From Promerops cafer (Eukaryota > Chordata > Aves > Passeriformes > Nectariniidae), in NCBI GenBank assembly GCA_013398275.1, contig VZSE01005940.1:1276687-1340686 (forward strand): 64,000 bases of DNA, read 5' to 3'. The notes below the pieces were generated by a model, which had not been told where the DNA came from, made no database searches, and saw only the letters and a program-made list of their open reading frames with translations. Of this stretch, positions 1-12,600 are shown piece after piece. Numbering within the stretch: position 1 is the stretch's first letter; the number at the start of each line of letters is the position of its first letter. The position numbers and the translations under genes were made by a program.

Positions 1-3000
1 AATTATTTCTATTTTCTGCATTTTTCTAACGGCAAGAAAAGAATTTATTTCCCTACTTAATAGTAACTCTGGATTTGTTATCATAACCATATAAAGGTCA
101 CCAAGCCATTCCCTGATGTCCTGCTGTGAAATTGTGGGTCTTTTTAAGCACTAACCCTTGTTTAGGTGCATCTACAGATGCATATTGCAACAGCTGTCCT
201 CATGCAGAGGTTACAGCTGCACGACCACATGAATTTGCAGCCACAGATAAGTGTATATACAAAGACTGAAATCATCCAAATATGTCAGAAAAAGTCAAAA
301 TTAGAAAATTAATGATTAAACCACTCAGAAGGTATGAATACATTCTTTTCAAGAATTTTCAGGCTTCAAGGAAGTAGAACAAGCACATTCCTATAGATTT
401 AAAATTCTTTCAAGAAGCAACCCCTCCCTTTTTGTTTTGGAAAGGCTAACTCAAGTCTGACAGATAAAGTGACAAAGCAATTTTCCAATTACACACAGTT
501 CATCTTCTAGCAAGAATTATGAGTTATTCACTGGTACTAAACTGTAGATAGGAATGAACCAGAATTAATTATTTGGCTGTATCATTTTTTACAACTGATT
601 ATCCAAACAGTGTCAGTGACAATCTGATGCTTGCCAATGAACAGACTAGTGACCTGAAAAAACAACTTTCTCAGAGTACAAAAATTCCAGAAGCCAGAAT
701 AAGGTAAGCATGAAGATATTTCTTTCTTCCTTGTCTAAATTCCTTCTTATTTTTTCATTTTACTCCAAGTTGGCCTTTTTCCAAATAGGCTGGTTCATGG
801 TCAGACCACTGTGGGATCACTGGATTATTTCACAGTAAGAAAAAGAGATAAGAGCACCTTTAGCTACTGCTGTGAAAAAAAACCCCCAAAAACAACAACC
901 TCCACTCCCATCCCTTCCTTTGAACTGTTACACATTATCTCTTTGGGGAAAGTTATGAATTCATTCTGTACTATAAACTAGCATAAGATTTATGGACATA
1001 CTCATCATCTGGTAAAATCCTATCAACAGAAGGCTGAGACACTGAATATGAAAGGGTCACACCAATTGAGTATTTAATGTAAATACTGACAAAGAGAACT
1101 GTTGGCAAAAAGATACTGGAGACATTATTTAAAAGAAATGATAAGTGTTAGTAGTGGTAGTAGTAGTAGTTGCTACTTTTGAGTAATTTACTGTTAATGG
1201 TTGCACTTAAACTGCTACATGAAAAGATTAGCATGTGGAATTACACATAAAATTTACGGGTTTTCTCTTTCCATTTTTCAAACCCACACTCTTCAAACCC
1301 ACAGACTGAAAAATTTGGGTTTGCTCTTCCAAGAAATGTATTCACTTCGAGATCCAAAGAGCCCTTGGGTGACTACCTCTTTCAATGAAAAACTAGTAAT
1401 TCCAGTGTTACCCTTGAATTTTAAGGTGACTAAAAACATCCTCAACTGATTTTGAGTTCTAAAACCGAAATAGAGACTACATACACTTCAGAATATCCAA
1501 GTAATTTTATCAGTTTTTAAAACCAAAAGGTTTTTAGAAGCAAACATGACAAATAACAGCTCATATCGCACAAGAAGAGAGCTCAGCTCATAAAGATGTA
1601 AATGAAATTTGAATTACTAGCAATTTTCAAAGGCTTCTGATTCCTGCATTCATTAATTATTTTTCTAAGTAACACTTTCTAACATGTAAAGAAAAAAATC
1701 CCAATAAATGCTGCAGATTACCTTGCTGATACAAGTACACTATTTAAGGAGATAGTCTGGCATTAGGCTTCAGGCTAGTTCTAAGAATGGATTAATATTT
1801 TCCCTGGACACTCATGAGAACTATTTGACACATAAGATGCAATTATTAATTACTTATGTTTGCAGATTATGACTAAGGTTAGTTACCTTCCATGCTACCC
1901 TAATTAATGGGACAATGGAGGGATTTCATAGAACAGCCCAAATAAAGCTCACTTGTCAATTATGGCAAAACGAGTGTATTTAAAGTACCAATTTTCTGCT
2001 TGGTCTAGGTTTAAAGCTGCCCCTAAGAATTATTTTCTGCTTAAAAGACTTTCAGAGCAGAATAAAATACTGTTTGGTCTCTTTGAATACAAACAACTTT
2101 GAAAACAGCTCATTTGTCAGTGGGAAAAACTGGAGAAGATGCAGCTGGGCTGAGGATTAACTGAGTAAGTAGGAGTAACCTTTGCAACAAGAACCAGAGA
2201 AATGAAAAAAAACCTACTACTACTATTAAACCACACACATCATCAAAATTGTTACTATTTCCTAATCCTCTATTATTTCCTTCAGTTGAAATAAAATTAG
2301 AACAAGCTATAAACAAATTGTAAACTGATTCTGTTTAATTGAACACATTAAAATGTAATGGGTAAGTACAGAGCCAGCCCATTCATGGCAGCTGAAGGTT
2401 TTGTTTCAGTACTACCAGTGTGACAACAATTGCTTTAGAACAACAATCGCAATAGAAACATTGCTTGTAAGCAGCTTTTTACTAAGAAAATTTCATGCTG
2501 CCTTATCGCACAGAGATATGCAAAATGTAAACCACACTTCAATCAGTTACTTCTTCCCATTTCAATCATGCTTCAAAAGGTTTCTTATTGCTTGTTTTAT
2601 ATAACCACAGTAAAATTAAAGGAGCCCAATTTTGTGATCATATTTTCATGAGACTTCTATAAAATATTATCCCCGCACAAATCTTTACGATAGACACTAA
2701 CCTCAGATTAACACCAAATGTTTGTTTTTAAAAATTAGAAGATTCTACGTATAATGGATTTCCCTAATCTATCATGGTTGTATGTCTTCAAAGAAGTCCC
2801 CCTGATTATTTAAACATGAACTCTTGTGTATCAATCATTCCAGGCATTTTCAGGCAAATACGTATTTTCATGAATCTTCTGATTTCATTTACATTTTCCC
2901 TGATATTCATAGAAGTCTAGTGATAAGTTTAACCCCTTTTTCATGCAATGGGGTCAACTGATGGAGAGAGAAGAGTTACAGAATAAAATCAAAGAACAAA

Positions 3001-3594
3001 ATCCATTTCAAAGACTATAATCAAACTATAACTGAGCTGTGCCAGACACTCAACAATTTCTCCTCTATTAATTCAAATTCTGCATTAAGAGATTAGCTAG
3101 AATGATGTTCAGGCCACCCCTATAGCTCAGGTTTGTGACATTCTCTGTGTGCATACTTCAAAAAGCCTAGCAAAGAAAACTGCAGTTGCAGGATGAATCC
3201 AGTTTTTAAATAAACACCAGTGAAGTCCAATTTAAGTTAAGCACTCTGCTGTTTAGGCTCTTTGGGCATGAGCCAAGAGAGCTGAAAATGAAGTTCAACC
3301 ATCAAGCTGGGAAATCTCTGATTTTTCTTGTTTAGTTGGGTTGCTGACTGGCTCTGAAGAGATGCTGCACTAGCTCTGCACCCTGGGGTTATTTTTTTGT
3401 TCAGTTTCACCACCACTACTTTGAACTATAATTGCAGATATAAAAATACAACAAATCTGGGATGACTGTACCCAAAGTACTTGTATTTAGATTTTATCCC
3501 AGACTTTTGTAGGCTGACAGAAAGGAAAATGTATTTAAATACAGATATGTTTTAACAGAAAATCATTAAATATAGGCCATTTTCCCTCTCATAC
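1..3594 (-). other. DENND1B: DENND1B intron, 5' part (partial, at least 3.6 kb)
   Basis: This is the intron after exon j, and it runs off the low end of the window. I looked for the expected next exon (FIDGRL, FSDVFEEEI) on the minus strand and found none. The DNA is A+T-rich. A short GTA-repeat lies at about 1150-1170, and a TAC run lies near 2214-2225. Small open frames such as 1201-1449 and 2110-2316 have no recognisable similarity and read as chance. Confidence 0.75.
1150..1170. repeat. GTA trinucleotide repeat
   Basis: A short run of GTA units with one interruption (GTAGTGGTAGTAGTAGTAGT). Intronic. Confidence 0.8.
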
Positions 3595-3696
3595 CTGTTT
3601 AAACAGTTGAAGATTAACAGCTGTTTCCAGGAACTGCTTAGTTGTACTGGAACGATGCTTCACAAAACTGTTCTCACAGAAAGTTATAGGCTCTCC
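3595..3696 (-). CDS. DENND1B: DENND1B exon j: dDENN (GEPITFC...QLFKQ)
   Basis: This 102-bp exon encodes 34 codons, residues 271-304, phase 0 at both ends, and is the last visible exon in transcript order. The acceptor is CAATTTTTTAG and the donor CAG|GTATGA. It encodes GEPITFCENSFVKHRS then STTKQFLETAVNLQLFKQ. FVKHRS and the QFLE-x-A-x-NLQLFKQ helix belong to the end of dDENN. The family continues with FIDGRLxKLN; no matching minus-strand sequence is seen between 1 and 3594, so the next exon must lie before base 1. The donor lacks the usual A at +3 to G at +5 pattern (GTATGA), a slightly weak site. Confidence 0.95.
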
Positions 3697-6600
3697 CTAA
3701 AAAATTGAAGCAGAAAAAGTTAGGATGGTGAGCATACATATATATTGTAATTCAGTCCAAAAATATGTGTTCGCACAAAATTAATTTTATATTTATTCTA
3801 CCAAGACATGAGAAGATTGATAAATATATTGCTAATTTAACAGGAAATGACTGGAACACACATCTATTTTATTTTTACACAAAACAAAGGCTACAAACTG
3901 AAACATGGTTATGAAAAAGATTTGAACATTAACACTTAATACAATAAAACGTATTTTCCCACATGGGAAAAGTGCACAGCCTGTAGATACCAGAACCCTT
4001 GGATGATGAAAGAAGATAAATATTCATTGAAAAGTCAGAGCTTGTTGAAAATAACTGTTACTGAAAACAACACTCAATGAAAGAAAGAGATGTTAATGAG
4101 AGTATTTATAAACAAAATTCATTCCTCTGTTATTCCTTAATTTCATTTAAAATTTGCTGCCTTCAGTGTGCACAGATCAGATCACTGGATGCTCCTGAGG
4201 AACATTCTTCAGTTTTGTTACTCTTGTTCATACTTTGTGATAAATACTTGAAGCTGTTTGGAATAACTGGACAAGTAATAGAAACATTATAAAGTCTGTG
4301 TGGTAATCAAGGTACACAATCAGATTTCACCATAAAGCTGAAAGGCCTCTCACCCAAGTTTACAAAACCAAAATGATTACCAGGTTAGCAACAAATACAA
4401 AAGGTCTCAAAACCACAAAACTTCGAATGTCACAACATGCCCCACCCAAATCTACCATTTGAAATTTTACTACCCAGAAGCTACATCTCCAGTGCAGTCC
4501 AACAACAGAGTAAAAGATACCTCAGCCACTCAAAAGAAGAAAGATCAAAGGCAGCTGCTACACTGATCTTCACAACAGCTCCAGCCATGATTAATGGCCA
4601 TGATCACCCCAGCTTTGTGCTCCCAGCCCTGTTTAACTCCAATGACACATGGCACTTCTGCATTTGCCCATCATTCCAGCTGACTGCAGAGTGGTGCTTC
4701 CAGAGTGTCACCAAGCACTTTCTCCAGGAGACTTAGCTGAGTTTGCTGGATCAGCTGTAGATAATTTTCAACTGTTCCTTACACCTTATACATTGTTTTC
4801 AAATGGTTCAAGTATGACCTAAGGGAATGTTGCAGTAAAACCACTATGATGTCATTTTAAAATCTATTCTTATACTATCAAAAACTTCCCTCTTTCCTAG
4901 TCTTTCTTTTCTTTCCGACTCGGCAAAGTATTTAAGTTCAACAAGTCTTGCATCCTTACTTCTTTGTGGAAGCTCTGATTTTAGAAAAGGTCTCTCATTG
5001 GAAGAACTAGAAGCCTTACATTTGCACAATCCTTGTGCTGTCCCCAGGGTAGCTGGAGTGCTCTGAGACACAAACTCAGCTCAGTACAATACACAGCACT
5101 GTGTTCATCAAATCTCCAGAAGCACCCAAGTTATTCCCCCATTCATCCCGAAGTAACTGGTGACCACAGTACACAGGCAGGACACGCTGGATCTGCCAAA
5201 GAGCCTGAAATGTTCGTGGTACTTTAAATGGCACTGCCTTCCTGACCCACTTTGCATTAGCTGTTCTTGAGCTCCTAAAGATCTTGTCTTAAGAAGATGA
5301 CCCCAAGCTACTTAGCAAATCAAAGTGTATCAGAACAAATGGAACAGTCTCCAGTGAGACATGGTGGTATAAGACATAGTGCTCCTGAGGGCAGACTCTC
5401 TTCTCAGTTCTGCTGCTCTCCCAAGAAATTTCAAGGCAGCAAATTAAAAGAACTCCCTATATATACATATATATGTACACATGCACACACACACACATAT
5501 ATCATATTTATTTATTTGTTGTTGTTGTTACACAAAGAAGGCACTTCTGGAAATACAGAGGCTTTGTAGGAGTGCAGCTCTGACTAGATGATGGCTCATG
5601 ACATACTAGGAAACATTAAATTTAGGAACAAAGAGAGAACATATTTTCAAAATAAACTATTTAATAAAATAAACTAAGCTATGCTTCCCTGTGCCAGTCT
5701 CCCAGTTCTCTTGGGACAGATGAAAAAGGAGAGGTTATCTCCCTTCAGGAGAGAGAACAGGCATGCTTGCTCTGCACTTTCACACCAGCCAGGAAAGAGA
5801 GAGCAGCCAGCCAGTTTTCCTGATGGCACTTCTCGTGGTGGAGCCTTCTAAGAGAACACCAGGAAATGATAGTTCAACACTCCTTTTTAGTGCATGGCTG
5901 TAATATTTTCCCAAATACTTTCCTTTAATCACTGGCTGTTTCAGATACCTAGTAAGAATGTGTGCACTGGTGCATCTGTTCCCTTATCAGTACAGTTCAG
6001 ACACAGAATAACCAAAGCTATTTCTTTGCTGAAAATTCATTTAATTCTATAAAGAGTTCACATCCAAAGGTCATCCAAGCTACTTCAACCTGCTGACTGT
6101 GAGACTGATTTAAAAATTTGAGTAGGTTTAAAGCTCCTACCTGTTCAGCACATGAAAATGAGAAAATCTGTTGAAACCTGCAGAAATTCCGCACGGAAGC
6201 TTTCTCAGGATATCTGTGGTAACTTTAATGAAATTGCATTAAATAACACAATTAACTCCTAGTTCTTTTATTTGCTCAAGGTTCTCACCAACAAAATTGT
6301 TTTCCAAATAAAACTTTTACAAATCTTCAAGATTATTACCACGAACACAAAGCCTTTTGAAGTGCTATTTAACAAGTAAATTATTGAATCACTATAAACA
6401 AAAGCTCTCAATGTTTTCATACATAAAGCTTGTAACATTCCTGTTTCTGCAAATACAGCTGACTACCTTTAGAAACTGAGTTTTGGAGAAATGCTGCACT
6501 GATATTTAACTGCTCGACCATCAACTGGCCCCTGTTGTATTGATCTACAATGTACTTTCAAAACAAGTTCGATCTAAACCCAGTGGGGACTCTGTACTGA

Positions 6601-9600
6601 AAAGTAGACAGCTAATACCCACACCAAACAATCTATGCCCAAACATGATATCTGTCCTTCTAACAAGAATTGCTATAGAATTTTCTTCCCCTTTCATAGC
6701 TTGCCACACACAGCAGGAATTTCTTAGTCTAAGCTACATTCACTTTTTAAGCAAGCTATTTATACAGACCTCAGTGGAACATAAGAACTGAGCTAAACCA
6801 GTGTGATCATTTTAAAAGGAATGAAAACCCCTAGATTAGAAGGTGTGTTTGTGCTTTCTAAATCTAGTGATATTTAACTTGAACAAGAAGTAAAAATACT
6901 TTTTTATTGCAGAAAACATTGCCTCACTCTAGCATGACTCATACCAACTCTTAGTTCTATTGCAACAATTAATATAATTTCATTTTGATATTAAAATTCC
7001 TCTTTTTAAAAATCTCTCTCATGACATTCAGAGATAAAGGCCAAGGGGCAACTGAGCACATGCTGTGATTCTTCTCAGGAATGTACCACTTCCAAACAAA
7101 TTTTTCCAAAATGTCGAAATTTCATGCAATCAGCCAAAAAAACCAAAAGGATTTAGATATACTGATATTTCTTACAGACAAATTACACCTAAAACCAATT
7201 GCTATTAACACAGTATCTATATTCAAAAAAGGACCAATAACAATCCTCGACACAAAAAACCAGTATGGTTTTCAACATGTAAAATAGAATTCTTATGCAA
7301 CTCAAATAAACAGTCATAAATAATATCAAATAAAAGTCACACAGGGTGGTTCTGGATTTAAACACCAACTATGTTCTGCCATTTCATGACTGTTTCTGTT
7401 CACTGCTGTACTTTTTATACCTAACTCTTGGGGGAAAGGTAAACAAGTCAATGCCCATTTCAAGAGATACCTGTCATTTTGAAACTCAATTATAATCATT
7501 TATTATCTGTGCATTCTCAAATAATTCAGGTGCATTCTGAATCTCAATTTTTTTCCAATATAAATTTTATTTATCTTACTGTATTATTCTGATTTATTGT
7601 ACATTGAATGCAACATCTGTAGATGTCACTGCTTGTCAATACTGGCCCACAGCATCCAGTTAACATTAGATTAAAGAGAGGTCTCACAGGTTGTGCCATC
7701 TTCACCATGAAGGTTATCCTGGCCCCCCCTGAACTCCTACTGCTGAGCATTCCAGAGCAAACCAGCAGCCTTTGTTCTTCATTTCTTCATTTCTGATGAG
7801 TGATGTTACAACCATCGCAATTTGAAAGCTATTCTGAGTTTATTTCTTTTGTTTTAACATCAAGAGCTTCAAGGACTTAATCCCCAAAAGAGGGGAAATT
7901 CATCTCTATCATGGTAAATACTTTTATATTCAATATTTTTCAACTCCTTCTTCGTTCTCTTATCTACCACTCCCTCTCCAGACATAGATTGCCTTTTTAA
8001 GAATTCTTTACGTCACATATTATCTTATTAACTGACCATATTGCATATGGTTTATGAAAAATATGTACTAGTCTTTGCCTTTATCTGCCCACGTACATGC
8101 AGGAAGAATGTGTAAAGTAAAATAGCTGGGAAAAACACAAAGTCACACATACCCTGATAACAAAATGACACAAACACACACTTCACAACTGCCCTATTTG
8201 TGTCTATGTCCCACCTATGCCTTCAGTTCTGAAACATGGAACATGCAGTATTATCCAGGAGAAATACCCAAAGCAATTAGGAGCAACACAAGCTTCAAGG
8301 CCAAGTTGTGACCACCCAAAGTAAAGAATGTCTCAAAATGGATTGCAGTCCTCTGCGTGAAGGAGACCATATACAAAACCATTATAATTCACCATGCCAC
8401 TGACAGTACTTTTTTCTGGATTATTTTTAGGTCATTTATCAAATGACATTGAAGCAATTTTTTCAGTCATCCCAACGTACCATGTGTGAGGTGGAGTCCT
8501 TCTGGATTAAACTAAAGCAGAGTTCCAGCTAGTTATGGGTATTCAGCATTCAACACCAGACTAGGATCAGAACCACAATGAAGGCAGAAAGGCACACTGT
8601 GAATGTCAGGTCCTTAGCACTAGCTGAGCTGCTTTGCTCTACAGATCCACTCCTATTATACAGTATTTGCTAATGTAAAGTGTAGCATATTAAAAAGTAC
8701 TCTTAACAGTTATATCAATTTGACAGATTAATTTAGTAATTATTAAATCAGAAAAAACAGCTATTTCTTCGTTTCTTTTACTGGATTAAGTGTTTCATTA
8801 TCATTTCATATGCACAAAGAATTCTTATAAACTTTCTCTATTACATGTCATATTTCCTGTCTGTATTGGAATAGTCAGATTTTCCATATGGTCCTTTGGA
8901 GGCCCGTGAACTCTCTGCAAGACCCCTGAAGATTCCCATTTTGCCTTTCACCAATCATTTTTTTCAATAATTGCTAGACGTTTGTCCAAGACATATTGCT
9001 ATACCGGGGAGAATCTGTCCTGTGCTGCAAACAAACAGTTGCACAGAATGAGTGTTCAGTGTGATGAACAGCGTTTGGAGTGAAGTGTTGGATGAGTACA
9101 GACACTATTAAAGCTGTTCTTTACTCAAAGTGAATATTAATGACAGTTGTTTCATGTTTCAAGTTGAAATCATACAGGACACACTGTTGCAAGGAAAACA
9201 GTTCACTTAGACATGTTTTTCAACTTTCAAGCAATTGATAACTGTCCAAATACATTATTTTATTTTTCATCAGGAGGTTTGTGATCCTCAGAAGTGTACC
9301 CCAAAACACCTCAGTTCTTGATTTTAAAAATATAAGTTTATTTATAGCAAAAGTATTTCAAATCTGTATGGAAAATATTTTCATTTAATTATTACCCCTA
9401 CAAATTTTCTACACAAATACTACTTGAGTTCCTGAAAGAATGTAAATTAAGTCCGTAGCTGTGGTTTAAATTACCTTATTAGACCTGGCACCACAGACTC
9501 CAAAACAAAGGGAAGTATTTTCTCAGCATTAGCAGTTATCAAGCTTTGAGACTCTTGACAAAGATTCCTAATACAGCCAAATGTGATTTGATTTTTTTCA

Positions 9601-12600
9601 GCTTTCCAATTCACAAAGGAAAAGGCAAATGCAGAATGAACTGAATAATCATGTGAAAATCCTCTTAATTTCTACTAATCCTGAGTGAATTCAATTTTTC
9701 TTTCACAGCAAAAATTCTGTAAAATACCGAATTAGTTAAGATTATGTGAACACAGCTCAAGGGGGTTTTATTTATTTTTAAATATGCTTTGTCTTTGGAC
9801 AACTTGATATCGATCCAAGATATGCTAGTATTTGCCAGCAGACTTCTGCCTGCTAAGATATTCTGAAATAACATGTCTTTAAAAAAAAATAATCAGGCCA
9901 CAATGGTTTCATAAATATCTTCTCCTATATGCAATCAGTGCAGCCAAAAAAAGATAAATCTGCAAAAGAAGATAATGCAGAAAGAAAGACTTCAAAGGTC
10001 ATTTTGACAAATGCTTGCCAGTTGAAATGATGCATGGTGCACTGTTTCCAATACAGTGCAAATGTAGATATCTCAGATATGCCAACAGCTAAACTGAAAT
10101 AAAATGGGAATCAGTTAAAAGGAGAACTCGTTTCAAAGGAGATGCTAACCAGCATGCTAAAGAACTTGCATACTCAGTTCCACAGTTACCAAAACAAAGG
10201 ACTGACAGAAGCTTATTTCTGGTCAGAATAGAGCTAAGGACATTGAGCAGACTGACATCCTTCTGTTTGCACATATCCTAAGTGTCCAAAAGACACTTTT
10301 TGACTTAACAGCTCTCACTGCAAGCTGCCATGAGTTGGCATGGACTAGTGTCCTCACCTTTAGACTAAGGAGTGAATTAGATTCAGGTGATGGCACTGTG
10401 GAATAAAGGATAACTGTCTGTTTAGTTGAAATAATTTGTTTTATTGAAACTAACAGCGTGTTGAAATCCAGCTATTTCTAAAACAGCTGCAGGCCTTTCA
10501 CTATGGAATGCAAAGGGGATTTCCATATTTTAAGAGAACTGCTAAACACAAACACGTGAACTAAACCTGTACAGGACTTCATGTCTGCATGGGGTACCTT
10601 CCCTCTTGTAACAGTGGCTCTCAGAGGCACAGGCAGCTGCTGTGCAAAATGCTCACAGAACAAAAGACTACCTGGAAGAGAACCACTTGGGGAGAAGGAA
10701 GACCTAAGGGCCAAACTGTATTTTAAAGTTCCCTCCAGTAAAGCCCTCTTCTGGAATTAGTAACTATCCTATCCATTTCCATCCAGGAATACCATAGCTC
10801 CTTACAGCGCTCTTCTCAGCTCCAAACAAATACCCACCCATGTTCCACTCACCTACCAGCTTTACTAACTTGACTCCTCAAGTGAGCACGATTTTCTCCT
10901 GTCAAATCTGAATTTATGTGAATCCATCAGACAACCAAACATCGCATCCTCAGAATTCAATTCACCCAATGTCATCTCAGTGCATTTGGTCAAACCAACT
11001 ACTACCAGTAGTTTGCAAGAAAAAGAATCTGGACTGATGGGTGAAATTAATCTCTAAGTTTTTTCTGATAAATTATTTTATCTCCAACAGGCTCAATATG
11101 TGCCACCCTCATTATTTAGAAATTATGAAGCTCATAAAACATTCATCAACTGACTAGCAGCAAGATGTGAAAAATACAAATTCTGAGGTTCTGATGAGAT
11201 GAAATGGGTTTTCATTTCTCCTGTCTTTTGAGTGTAATCAAGACGCATGTATAACAGGAGAGATGCATGTTTGGCTCATATCTGGCTTCTGCTAGGAAAG
11301 AAGCTTCTGCCCTCCAACACAGCAAAACTTCTGGAAAAACGATGGAGTCTGAAAGGCTCAGCCCCCTCAGTTCTTCACCACATTAAACAAGGTGAGCTGT
11401 GTATGAGCAGCTTCGCTAATAAAATCTGATTTTACACTAAAAAAAGAATAAAACTGATACAAATAAGAAAATAGCTGACTTTGGATGAGTATTTTTCAGT
11501 ACAATTCACTGTCGAAATACAATGGTTTTTTCCACTTCCTTAGCAGAGTAAGATTTAAAACAGACTATTCCAGACCAGGATAAAACATTTCACATTTTCC
11601 TTGAAAGAATGAGACCATGCTCTAATAAATTCAGGAAAAAAAAGCAATAGGGAAGCCATCTTACTGGTTTGTATCTCAGTGCATCTCTGTAGGATCCAAA
11701 GAGTGCTGCCTGTGCCCGAAGGAAGGCCTTGGCCACTCCGTCGCCCGTAGCTGTCGACTGCTTTTTCAGTTTATTTTTCAAGGCCGAGACCTGCATGACA
11801 GAGTGGAACAGTTAAATTAACACCTCAGAAATTGGTACAGCGAGGTATGAACCCAATCAGCAGGCAAACCACAGTGTCTATAGGTCAGCCAAAAATTCAT
11901 CCTCCTCCTTGATAGCTTATCTTTTTAACTGCAAGGAGCACCTGCTGGCCTGTTAATTGAAATGAAGGCAGGGGATGATGGTAGAGTGCTAATGCAGATT
12001 GGTTTATGCTCTCTTTTTTTTCCCAAGGCCTCTTGACATAAATAAGCTTAATTATTTTACAGTAAAATGCAGTGAGTCACTTTATTGCAGATTTTTTGTC
12101 GCCATAACATGTATTTGCTTGCTTGAATAAAGACAGTTGGATCGGTTTTATTTAAGCAATGAAGGTTTATTTTTAAGGACTCTTAATAGTCCCTTACTCT
12201 TCAGTGCCAAGGAATATCTCTTATTTTAGGTCAAATTCCTATCTTACATCATTTCTCATGCAACATGGGAGTACCTGCTACCACAGTCAAACAGTTGAGA
12301 AAAGTTTTTGTAAATTCAGTGTTACACTGCCTCCAGAATTGTCCTTGAAGATAAAACGTGAAAGGGAAGAAAAAAAACCCCAGTAATTAGGATGTGCCTG
12401 CAGTTTAGAAGAAAAAATGAAAGAAAAAAAGACCATTCTGATTATAGTGGTTGACTTTAAGGAGGTTTGTCTTTTTTTACTTGACAAATGTCAAACACTG
12501 GTTAGACAGAATTAGAGAAAAACAAAAAAAAGAAAAAAAGAAAGGGGGAAATTTTAATTTAAATAACTGTTACTTTTCCTTTGGAGGAAAATCATATAAT

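Noticed and set aside
6137..6173. Exon-like minus-strand stretch with TTTCTGCAG acceptor and CAG|GTAGGA donor between exons i and j
   Set aside because: It is 37 nt, not a multiple of three, and has TGA in the required phase. The joined protein is complete without it.
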